Source of the DNA: Comamonadaceae bacterium
Lineage (GTDB): Bacteria; Pseudomonadota; Gammaproteobacteria; Burkholderiales; Burkholderiaceae_C
Length of the DNA stretch: 13,246 nt
Direction of reading: 5' to 3'
NCBI GenBank assembly: GCA_947460065.1
Contig: CANHGF010000028.1
Coordinates: 1 to 13,246 of the forward strand
Both the position numbers and the translations under genes were made by a program. Below the pieces are notes generated by a model. That model was not told the DNA's origin. It saw nothing but the letters and a program-made list of their open reading frames with translations, and made no database searches. Positions 7,409-13,246 of the stretch are shown here, one piece after another. Numbering within the stretch: the stretch's first letter is position 1; each line of letters starts with the position of its first letter.

Positions 7409-8640
7409 GGCTGTGTCTCCATAGAGTTGTTTTGAACGGCTGCGCCCGTCTGTAGCAGATGGGCGATGGTCTCTGGCGATACGCCGGCGGCTTGCAGCAC
7501 CTCGACTGTGTGCTGCCCCAGGCGCGGAGGCAGGGTCGGACGGGCCCCGGCGCCATCGAACTTCAGGGGCGCATCGGGCATGATCAGCGTGCCCATTTTT
7601 GGGTCTTGCAATGCGATGAAAAACCCTGTTTCCTGCAAATGCGGATCGCCTTGCAGGTCGGCCAGGCGCCGCAGCGGAGCGGCCGGTATGTCGAGCTGTT
7701 CGCAGGCTTGCAGCCACTGCGCGGTCGATCGGCTGAGCACGCAGGCGGCGAGCTCCCGGTACAAGGCATCGATGTGGGCGGTGCGTGCCGACATGGTGCA
7801 AAAGCGTTCGTCCTGCAAAAGCTCGGGCCGCTGTGCTTCGGTGAAAAACCGCTGCCAATGCTGGTCGGTGTAGGGCACGATGCAGACGTAGCCGTCGGTG
7901 GTCGCATAGGGCCGGCGCCAGGGCGTGGTCAGCCGGGCATAGCCCGGTGGTGTCAGCGGCGGTTGGAAGTGGGCGCCGTAGAAATGCTCGACCAAGGTGA
8001 AATTGACCATCGCCTCGAGCATCGGCACTTCCACATGGCAGCCGCGTCCATGGCGGCCTCTGGCCACCAGCGCGGTCAAGATCGCCTGAACCGCAAACAG
8101 GGCGCAGGTCTTGTCGGCCACCACCGTCGGCACGTAGCTGGGTGCGCCCCCGCCGATTTCGCTGAGCGAGGCCAGACCGCACAGGCCCTGGATGATGTCG
8201 TCGTAGGCCGGTTTGCCCGCGTAGGAGCCATCGGCGCCAAAGCCGGAAATGGCCACAACGATCAGCCGGGGGTTGCGCTCGCGCAGCTGCTCGGGCGCCA
8301 AGCCCAGGGCTGCCATTTTTTGTGGGCGGATGCTGCAGATCAGCACATCGGCGCTGTCAACCAGGGCGAGCATGGCCTGGCGCGCGCTGGCCTGCTTGAG
8401 GTCCAGAACCACGCTGCGCTTGCTGCGATTGGCGCCGATGAATGTGGCGGCCATGCCCGGCTCCATGGCGGGGCCGGTGCGTCGGGTGGTGTCGCCCTCT
8501 GGGGCTTCAATCTTGATGACTTCGGCGCCGTAGTCGCCCAACTGCTGGGTTGCATAGGGGCCGAGCATCACACTGGTCAGATCCAGGATGCGGATTCCGT
8601 CCAGCGGCAGCTCTGGCAAAGAAGGTTTGGGTCGGCTCAT
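7405..8640 (-). CDS. Family III CoA-transferase (CaiB/BaiF)
   Basis: The 411-aa protein has the length and motifs of CaiB/BaiF CoA-transferases: GIRILDLTSVMLGPYATQQL, DYGAEVIKIEAPEGD, NRSKRSVVLDLK, ISGFGADGSYAGKPAYD and VPTVVADKTCALFAVQAIL, where Asp176 aligns with the catalytic Asp of formyl-CoA transferase. The C-terminal part contains RPYATTDGYVCI and AARTAHI-like sequence (SARTAHIDALY). These interlocked-dimer enzymes move CoA from a donor such as succinyl-CoA or acetyl-CoA to a carboxylic acid. As first gene of the operon it most likely activates the imported acid. The start ATG 8640 has only a weak AGG before it. Its stop overlaps the following Bug gene in an ATGA. The donor and acceptor cannot be told from sequence. 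Confidence 0.93.
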   Translation of the reverse strand: MSRPKPSLPELPLDGIRILDLTSVMLGPYATQQLGDYGAEVIKIEAPEGDTTRRTGPAMEPGMAATFIGANRSKRSVVLDLKQASARQAMLALVDSADVLICSIRPQKMAALGLAPEQLRERNPRLIVVAISGFGADGSYAGKPAYDDIIQGLCGLASLSEIGGGAPSYVPTVVADKTCALFAVQAILTALVARGRHGRGCHVEVPMLEAMVNFTLVEHFYGAHFQPPLTPPGYARLTTPWRRPYATTDGYVCIVPYTDQHWQRFFTEAQRPELLQDERFCTMSARTAHIDALYRELAACVLSRSTAQWLQACEQLDIPAAPLRRLADLQGDPHLQETGFFIALQDPKMGTLIMPDAPLKFDGAGARPTLPPRLGQHTVEVLQAAGVSPETIAHLLQTGAAVQNNSMETQP

Positions 8641-8717
8641 GAACCTGAAGAGGGTAGAAGGGCGGGTCCTGGGTTTGCAGCAGCGCTCAAGTGCCTGCGT
8701 CGACCCAGTGCGCTGCC

Positions 8718-8752
8718 GACACCACCGCAGCGTTCAGCCATGCGGTGGTGTC
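8718..8752 (-). terminator. 12-bp hairpin between Bug gene and CoA-transferase operon
   Basis: GACACCACCGCA (8718-8729) is matched exactly by TGCGGTGGTGTC (8741-8752) around an 11-nt loop, and pairing continues imperfectly beyond. It lies 16 nt past the minus-strand Bug stop (8769) and about 78 nt before the CoA-transferase start. No T-run follows. It could be a partial terminator that lowers expression of the operon relative to the binding protein, or an mRNA 3'-end stabiliser. Confidence 0.55.
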
Positions 8753-8768
8753 AGCGGTGCAGGCAGGC

Positions 8769-9767
8769 TCACTCGGGCACGATGCCGCGAACCTTGGCGA
8801 CCTCATGCCAGCGCTTGTTGTCCTGGTCGTAGTACTCGTACAACTGGGCACGGGTACCGCCAATGATGCGCATGCCGGCACCGTTGAAGCGGTTGCGGAT
8901 TTCGGGCTCGTTCAAAACCGCATTGATCTGGCGGTTCATGTATTCCAGGCGGTCAGTCGGCGTTCCCTTGGGCGCCCACAGTGCGTTCCAGGCTTCCATC
9001 TGAAAGCCCTTCAAGCCCACTTCCTGCATGGTGGGCAGGTCGGGCAGCAGAGCTTCTCTTTGCGCGCTGGCCACAGCCAGCGAGCGCACGATGTCCTTCT
9101 TGGCGTTGGCAGTTCCCGAAGGAATGAACATGAAGGGCACGCGCTGGGCGGCAATGTCGAGCACCGGGTCGGACGAGGCGAAAGGCACATGGGTGAGGCT
9201 GACCTTGCCGATGGAGCTGAGCTGTTCGGCCGCGATGTGCGGTGAGCCGCCGCGCCCGTAGGTGGCATAGGCGGTGCCTGGGTTCTTTTGCAGGTAGTCC
9301 AACAAATCCTTGGCGGTCTTGAACGGCGAATTGCTGCTGACGATCAGCACCAGCGGGAACACGCCAAAGTTCACGACCGGCAGCAGGTCCTTGCGCATGT
9401 CGTAGCGCATGTTCTTGTAGAAGACATCGGCTGTTGAGCAGGTGATGCCGCAAACGATGTAGCTGTAGCCGTCAGGCGCTGAGTTGGCCACATGCTCGGT
9501 GCCGATGTTGCCGTTGGCGCCGGAGCGGTTATCGACCACCACCGTCTGGCCAATCCGGTTGGACAGCGACTGGCTGATGATGCGCGCAAGAAGATCGGGG
9601 GGCGATCCGGCCGGGAATGGCACGACCAGGCGGACCTGCTTGTCAGGAAAGCCGGCCGGCTTTTCGATGGTCTGGGCATGGGCGTTCAGGGCCATCAACG
9701 CGCAGCCGAGCAGGCCCGCGAGAATTTTGGCAACGAACGGGCGACGCACGAGGCTCAGGTGATTCAT
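8769..9767 (-). CDS. Bug family tripartite tricarboxylate transporter substrate-binding protein (regulator-linked copy)
   Basis: This 332-aa periplasmic binding protein has a Sec-type signal peptide (KILAGLLGCALMALNAHAQ, cleavage near residue 32) and Bug family motifs: RLVVPFPAGSPPDLLARII (about 46-64), DNRSGANGNIGTEHVANS (79-96), DGYSYIV, YGRGGSPHIAAEQL and DLPTMQEVGL. ATG 9767 has GAGGGA 8 nt upstream. It differs clearly from the operon copy, with different loop residues (AGSPPD against GGPNDL), so the two may bind different ligands. It is divergent from a LysR regulator, which probably controls it. No membrane component lies nearby; such orphan binding proteins are very numerous in Burkholderiales, and some act in sensing rather than uptake. 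The ligand is unknown. Confidence 0.93.
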   Translation of the reverse strand: MNHLSLVRRPFVAKILAGLLGCALMALNAHAQTIEKPAGFPDKQVRLVVPFPAGSPPDLLARIISQSLSNRIGQTVVVDNRSGANGNIGTEHVANSAPDGYSYIVCGITCSTADVFYKNMRYDMRKDLLPVVNFGVFPLVLIVSSNSPFKTAKDLLDYLQKNPGTAYATYGRGGSPHIAAEQLSSIGKVSLTHVPFASSDPVLDIAAQRVPFMFIPSGTANAKKDIVRSLAVASAQREALLPDLPTMQEVGLKGFQMEAWNALWAPKGTPTDRLEYMNRQINAVLNEPEIRNRFNGAGMRIIGGTRAQLYEYYDQDNKRWHEVAKVRGIVPE

Positions 9768-10025
9768 GTGGAAAGTCCCTCACTGGTGGTTGTTATCGGG
9801 TCACGACAAGAAGCGGCTCGAGGGCCAGCCGGCGATCGATCATGCGGTGCATTTGCGCACCGTCTATCGTTCCCAGGCAGTCGATCGAACCGAGCTTGTC
9901 AGTTCAGGGCAGATGCTCCATCAGCGCCCTTTTTCTGGCTGTACCAGACATAGCATCCTAGGAACAGCCTCATATGCCGTCTAATATTGTTTTCGGCTAG
10001 ACTGATACGAATTCGGTATCACAAG
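9768..10025. promoter_or_regulatory. Divergent control region between Bug gene and LysR regulator
   Basis: These 258 bases hold no credible gene and should contain the promoters for both divergent genes. Besides the palindrome beside the LysR start, a short perfect dyad CGGTGC-atttgc-GCACCG lies at 9845-9862, nearer the Bug gene. AT-rich patches such as TAATATTG (about 9983-9990) stand out against the GC-rich surroundings and could belong to a -10 region. No confident -35/-10 pair was assigned. Confidence 0.6.
10003..10021 (+). promoter_or_regulatory. Candidate LysR operator (T-N11-A palindrome)
   Basis: TGATAC-N7-GTATCA is a perfect 6-bp dyad and contains the LysR-type consensus T-N11-A (ATAC-N7-GTAT at 10005-10019). 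It ends 4 nt before the LysR start codon, a position suited to negative autoregulation. The regulator is inferred from proximity only. Confidence 0.55.
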
Positions 10026-10922
10026 ATGGACCTTAAACAGATGCGCCAGGTGCTGGTGCTGGCGGAGACCCTGAATTTCAGGCTGGCGGCGGAGCGCCTG
10101 CACATGGCGCAGCCGCCTCTGTCGGTATCGATACGCAAGCTCGAAGAAGAAATCGGAGCCCCTCTTTTCGAGCGATCACGGGCCGGGGTCAGGCTCACAG
10201 CCGCCGGCAAAGGGGTGCTCGAGCATGCGCGGCGCACGCTGTTTCATGCGCAGCAGTTCAGGCTGTCGGCCCAAATGGGCGCGCTTGGGCAGATCGGAAC
10301 TTTGCGCATCAGCTTTGTGCCCTCGTCGACCATACGACTGCTGCCGCGCTCGATCGCGCATTTTCGGGCGCGTCATCCTGGCGTCGACCTTCGGCTGTCT
10401 GAATCGGGCACCAATGCGGCCATGGCCGGCCTGCGCGACGGCACGATCGACATCGGGCTGGTGCGTTACCCGGCGCCCAACCACCCGACGGTAGCCACCG
10501 TCGTTGTGGAGACCAACCACTATGTTGCGGCCCTGCCGGCCTCGCACCCGAAGGCGGGCAAGCCGCGCTTGAAACTGGCCGATCTGCGCGACGAGCCCTT
10601 CATCATGCCTTCGCCGGTTGAGGGGTCGGCGTCTTATATGTCCATGATGCATGCCTGCTCGAGTGCGGGATTTACGCCGAACATCGTCCAGGAGGCCTCA
10701 CAGGCTCAGACCATGTTGGCTTTGGTGGAGAGTGGTTTGGGGGTCGCACTGGTGCCCAATGTCTGGCAACACCTGGCAGCGCGTGCAGTGCGTTTCGAGC
10801 AGTTGCATGATCTGCCGCTTGACAACATCGGCCTGGCCTTGGCCTACCGTAAGGAGGAAGAGGACTCGGTCTTGCTCCATGCCTTTCGCCTATCGGTGGC
10901 GGCGGCGGTGCAGGCCGACTGA
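10026..10922 (+). CDS. LysR-type transcriptional regulator
   Basis: This 298-aa protein has normal LysR length. The N-terminal winged helix-turn-helix is clear: MDLKQMRQVLVLAETLNFRLAAERLHMAQPPLSVSIRKLEEEIGAPLFERS (1-51), followed by the linker helix and a periplasmic-binding-protein-like effector domain (RISFVPSSTIRLLPRSIAHF, GLRDGTIDIGLVRYPA, ALVESGLGVALVPNVW). I chose ATG 10026 because MDLKQMRQ is the family's usual start; a frame open from 9987 adds 13 residues without support. A ribosome binding site is poor, so expression may be low. The palindrome just before the start fits autoregulation. It is divergent from a Bug gene, an arrangement in which LysR proteins commonly control the neighbour, here perhaps also the CoA-transferase operon. 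The inducer is unknown, possibly the acid or its CoA ester. Confidence 0.94.
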   Translation: MDLKQMRQVLVLAETLNFRLAAERLHMAQPPLSVSIRKLEEEIGAPLFERSRAGVRLTAAGKGVLEHARRTLFHAQQFRLSAQMGALGQIGTLRISFVPSSTIRLLPRSIAHFRARHPGVDLRLSESGTNAAMAGLRDGTIDIGLVRYPAPNHPTVATVVVETNHYVAALPASHPKAGKPRLKLADLRDEPFIMPSPVEGSASYMSMMHACSSAGFTPNIVQEASQAQTMLALVESGLGVALVPNVWQHLAARAVRFEQLHDLPLDNIGLALAYRKEEEDSVLLHAFRLSVAAAVQAD

Positions 10923-10956
10923 GGGCGTGGCCTTACAACGCGTGCGGACTTGGGCT

Positions 10957-11589
10957 TCAGGCCGGCCAGGTCTGCGCCAGGGTTTTGATGCCGCGGATCA
11001 GCATTTCCACCGAGATGCTGACCAGGATCAGGCCCATCAGCCTTTCGAAGGCGCTGATCACCCGCGCGCCCACCACCCGCTGCAGCCGCTCGGCCGACAG
11101 CAGCACCACCGCGCACACCGCCATCGTGACGCACAGCGCCGCGATCCATTCCAGCCGCCGCTCGGGTGCCTGGCTGACCAAGAGCAGCACCGTGGCCAGC
11201 GCCGATGGGCCGGCCAGCGCCGGTATGGCCAGGGGCACGATCAGCGGCTCATGCTCGGTCTCCGGGCTGTCTTGCGGTGCTGGCGGGAAGACCATGCGCA
11301 GCGCGATCAGGAACAGCACCAGCGCGCCACCGATTTGCAAGGACACCTCGGACAAATTCATGGCCCGCAGGAAGGCCTGGCCGGCGAACATGAAAGCCAG
11401 CAGCACCCCGAAGGCAATCAATACCTCGCGCAGGATCACGCGCGCACGTCGCTCGGCGGGTACCGCCTTGAGCGCGTTGACGAAGATCGGGATATTGCCC
11501 AGCGGGTCGGTGATCAGCAACAGCAGTATCGTGGCCGAGGCAAAGCTGTGTTCCATGGTCTCGTGGGCCTGTTCATCGGCTGCGCTCAT
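10957..11589 (-). CDS. MarC/YhgN family integral membrane protein
   Basis: The 210-aa protein has six predicted membrane segments, at about 18-39, 51-74, 82-101, 116-139, 145-166 and 180-200, as in the UPF0056/MarC family. Signature stretches are ITDPLGNIPIFVNAL in the first segment and PLAIPALAGPSALATVLLL in the fourth. Family members are inner-membrane proteins of unsettled function; the early link of MarC to antibiotic resistance was not upheld. The start is uncertain: ATG 11589 gives an 11-residue acidic/polar N-terminal extension, while ATG 11556 (MEHSFASATILLLL) resembles the usual family start; neither has a good ribosome binding site. The gene converges with lysR across 34 nt and is divergent from the phaM-like gene. 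No link to the catabolic operon is evident. Confidence 0.9.
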   Translation of the reverse strand: MSAADEQAHETMEHSFASATILLLLITDPLGNIPIFVNALKAVPAERRARVILREVLIAFGVLLAFMFAGQAFLRAMNLSEVSLQIGGALVLFLIALRMVFPPAPQDSPETEHEPLIVPLAIPALAGPSALATVLLLVSQAPERRLEWIAALCVTMAVCAVVLLSAERLQRVVGARVISAFERLMGLILVSISVEMLIRGIKTLAQTWPA

Positions 11590-11705
11590 CGATTGAGCGC
11601 CAGCGCAGACAACAGTATCTCGCCGCCTTTGAGATTAACAAAGGGGACGGGTCGGAGTGCGGCTAAAGTCGGGTGAAAGCTGCACAGCCCTCGCAACGGT
11701 CATTG

Positions 11706-11723
11706 CACAATGGTGTCATTGTG
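11706..11723 (+). promoter_or_regulatory. 18-bp palindrome upstream of phaM (candidate operator)
   Basis: CACAATG-gtgt-CATTGTG is a perfect 7-bp dyad 58 nt before the phaM start. A second overlapping dyad, CATTG-ca-CAATG, occupies 11701-11712. Polyhydroxyalkanoate genes of related bacteria are controlled by the repressor PhaR, which binds TGC/GCA-containing sites at phasin and phaR promoters; TTGCACAA here is compatible with that. Assignment to PhaR is inference. Confidence 0.45.
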
Positions 11724-11767
11724 TTGTGCTGGCCGGCGCGCCTGGCAGTTCCCGGTCTGGATCCATC

Positions 11768-11774
11768 AAGGAGA
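11768..11774 (+). promoter_or_regulatory. Strong Shine-Dalgarno for phaM
   Basis: AAGGAGA lies 7 nt before ATG 11782 and is the best ribosome binding site in the window. It fixes the start of the phaM-like gene against the longer open frame from 11710. Confidence 0.85.
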
Positions 11775-11781
11775 ATTCATC

Positions 11782-12429
11782 ATGAGTGATGCCCAAGCAG
11801 CGGGTTTCGGCGATTTCGGCAAGTGGGTGCCCGGCTTTGATTTTCTGCAAAGCCTGACCCAACCGGCGCCCACGGCCGCCTCGCCGCTGGGCCACTGGGT
11901 GGCGCCCACGCTGAATGTGGAAGAGCTCGACAAGCGCATTCAGGAGCTCAAGGCGGTGCTGTTCTGGCTAGAGCAAAACGGTACCGCGCTCAAGGCCACC
12001 ATTCAAGCCCTGGAGGTGCAAAAGATGACCTTGAGCGCGCTCAAAGGCATGAATGTGAGCATGCAGGACATGGCCCAGGCCTTCAGCGCCAAGCCCTCTC
12101 CCCCTGCTCAATCCCCTGCTGCCACGCCGGCCGCTGAGCCGGCAGCCAAAAAGACGGAACCGGCGGCGCCGGCGGCCAAAGCCCGCGCCAAGTCTGGCAA
12201 AGCCGCCGCGGGAGCGGACGCAGCGATGGTCGACCCCATGCAGTGGTGGGGCGCACTGACCCAGCAGTTCCAGCAGATCGCCAGCACCGCCATGGCAGAC
12301 GCCCAATCGGCGCAAGCGCGGGCGGCGGGCGCCGCTGCTGCGGGCAATCCGGCGACTAAGAAGGCTGCCACCAAAAAATCGGCGAAACGCGCTCCCGCCG
12401 CCTCGCGCAAGTCTTCGGCGTCCCGTTGA
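11782..12429 (+). CDS. phaM: PhaM-like polyhydroxybutyrate granule-associated protein
   Basis: The 215-aa protein matches PhaM of Ralstonia/Cupriavidus in layout. The N-terminus (FGKWVPGFDFLQSLTQ) leads to a conserved helical, probably oligomerising segment, NVEELDKRIQELKAVLFWLEQN and TLSALKGMN (about 45-91). A Pro/Ala-rich low-complexity linker follows (about 103-148), then an amphipathic patch DPMQWWGALTQQFQQIAS, and finally a Lys/Ala-rich histone-like tail (ATKKAATKKSAKRAPAASRK). In Cupriavidus, PhaM activates PHB synthase PhaC1 and links granules to the nucleoid through such a basic tail, so granule partitioning and number are the likely role. It is somewhat shorter than the 263-aa H16 protein. 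The promoter region carries a palindrome. No phaC, phaA or phaB gene is in view, so the assignment rests on sequence features alone. Confidence 0.86.
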   Translation: MSDAQAAGFGDFGKWVPGFDFLQSLTQPAPTAASPLGHWVAPTLNVEELDKRIQELKAVLFWLEQNGTALKATIQALEVQKMTLSALKGMNVSMQDMAQAFSAKPSPPAQSPAATPAAEPAAKKTEPAAPAAKARAKSGKAAAGADAAMVDPMQWWGALTQQFQQIASTAMADAQSAQARAAGAAAAGNPATKKAATKKSAKRAPAASRKSSASR

Positions 12430-12438
12430 GCCCGTACT

Positions 12439-13246
12439 GTGGGTAAATTGTTTGCCTTCGGCCATGCCACCCACCCGCAGTGGGGCATGGCTGCCGCTCT
12501 GGTGCTGGCGCAGCTGCGCGCGCTGCTGGCCCGGCCCGACCATGCCGGCTCGCCCAATCTGGGCTTGCTCTACATCACCGACCATTACGCCGAGCACGCA
12601 CAGGAGCTCATCGACTACCTCAGCGCTGAGCTGCCGCAGGTGCTGGACTGGGCCGGCACCGTGGGTGTGGGCATTGCATCGAACAATGTTGAATACTTTG
12701 ACGAGCCTGCGCTGGCGGTCATGCTCTGCGAGCTGCCGGCCGATCAGTACCGGGTGTTTTCTGGCGTGGCTCCGCTTGGCGCCTCAGGCAGTGGTTTTGC
12801 CGCTCATGCCGCCCTGGTTCATGCCGACCCGGGCGAGCCCGAGCTTGCCGAGCTGATCGCCGAATTGGCGCAGCGCACCCGCAGTGGCTATCTGTTTGGC
12901 GGCCTGGCCGCCAGCCGGGGGCAGGTCGTTCAGTTTGCGCAGAGCGGGCGGGGCCATATGCGCGGCCAGGGCGCGGCCGGCAGCGTGTTTGTCGGCGGCC
13001 TCAGCGGCGTGGCATTTGGCCCGGATGTGGCGCTGATCTCGCGCGTGACCCAGGGCTGTCAGCCGATTGCGGCTGAGCGCACCATCACCGCCTGCGACGG
13101 CCATGTGGTCATTGAGCTCGATGGCCAGCCTGCTCTGGAGGTCTTGCTGGCGGACTTGCAGGTGAGCCTGGATGAGCCGCAGTCGGCGCTGGCCAAGGTG
13201 CGGCGCACCCTGGTCGGTCTGCGTCCTGCGGCCGAGGTCGGCGAGG
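12439..13246 (+). CDS. FIST-domain sensory protein (partial, 3' end outside window)
   Basis: The first 269 codons are present. The sequence reads GKLFAFGHATHPQWGMAAAL, then PNLGLLYITDHYAEHAQELI, WAGTVGVGIASNNVEYFDEP, GYLFGGLAASRG, SVFVGGLSGVAFG, ISRVTQGCQPI and VIELDGQPALEVLL. This is the FIST_N domain passing into FIST_C, a predicted small-ligand-binding sensor module often found with signalling proteins. No histidine kinase, GGDEF or methyl-accepting output domain is present so far, so it may be a stand-alone sensor. The GTG at 12439 is the only early start in frame; it lies 9 nt after the phaM stop with no strong Shine-Dalgarno, suggesting translational coupling. The next in-frame ATG (12487) would cut off conserved residues. 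The ligand is unknown. Confidence 0.87.
   Translation, partial: MGKLFAFGHATHPQWGMAAALVLAQLRALLARPDHAGSPNLGLLYITDHYAEHAQELIDYLSAELPQVLDWAGTVGVGIASNNVEYFDEPALAVMLCELPADQYRVFSGVAPLGASGSGFAAHAALVHADPGEPELAELIAELAQRTRSGYLFGGLAASRGQVVQFAQSGRGHMRGQGAAGSVFVGGLSGVAFGPDVALISRVTQGCQPIAAERTITACDGHVVIELDGQPALEVLLADLQVSLDEPQSALAKVRRTLVGLRPAAEVGE

Noticed and set aside
7409..8182. Upstream extension of the Bug reading frame
   Set aside because: It lies wholly inside the CoA-transferase gene; the signal peptide, ribosome binding site and ATGA overlap place the start at 7408.
7459..8832. 457-codon open frame antisense to the CoA-transferase gene
   Set aside because: It mirrors a clearly conserved gene in high-GC DNA, has low-complexity Gly/Ala/Gln/His composition and no recognisable domain.
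10923..10956. Terminator between convergent lysR and MarC genes
   Set aside because: No stable stem or T-run was seen in the 34-nt gap.
11626..11644. Short dyad CCTTTG-N7-CAAAGG upstream of the MarC-like gene
   Set aside because: The arms are only 6 bp and no nearby regulator or promoter element supports a function; chance is likely.
10651..11676. 341-codon plus-strand frame over lysR and the MarC gene
   Set aside because: It overlaps lysR in another frame and runs antisense to a well-supported membrane protein; composition is Arg/Gln/His-rich shadow-like.

Overview
The window looks like chromosomal DNA of a high-GC betaproteobacterium of the order Burkholderiales, probably near Comamonadaceae. 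This rests on two Bug-type (tripartite tricarboxylate transporter) substrate-binding proteins, a family III CoA-transferase beside one of them, a PhaM-type polyhydroxybutyrate granule protein, a stand-alone FIST protein and a TatT lipoprotein. The assignment is inferred from gene families only. No tRNA, rRNA, CRISPR array, insertion sequence or phage gene was seen.

Left edge (1-1491): the 5' part of a minus-strand TatT-type TRAP-associated lipoprotein gene runs off the window. A decayed plus-strand metallophosphoesterase-like gene (851-1385) follows; its middle has been lost by an internal deletion that also shifts the frame. A perfect 19-bp inverted repeat lies between this remnant and the end of the next operon.

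Centre (1492-8640, all minus strand): a compact six-gene operon, in transcription order CoA-transferase (CaiB/BaiF), Bug binding protein, acyl-CoA dehydrogenase, MaoC-like protein, fused enoyl-CoA hydratase/3-hydroxyacyl-CoA dehydrogenase, and thiolase. Three junctions are 4-bp ATGA overlaps and the other two are gaps of 10 and 14 nt. Read together, the genes suggest capture of a carboxylic acid in the periplasm, activation by CoA transfer, then dehydrogenation, hydration, oxidation and thiolytic cleavage. The acid is not identifiable from sequence. The dehydrogenase appears to carry its catalytic Glu in the isovaleryl-CoA dehydrogenase position, and the MaoC-like protein lacks the usual Asp/His dyad.

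Regulatory end (8641-10922): a second Bug gene (minus strand) is separated from the operon by 128 nt containing a 12-bp hairpin. A LysR-type regulator is divergent from it, with a T-N11-A palindrome immediately before its start codon. The regulator probably controls the Bug gene and perhaps the operon behind it.

Right part (10957-13246): a MarC/YhgN-like membrane protein (minus) converges with the LysR gene. Divergent from it is a phaM-like gene with a strong ribosome binding site and an 18-bp palindrome upstream. A FIST-domain gene follows only 9 nt after the phaM stop, in the same frame, and runs off the right edge.
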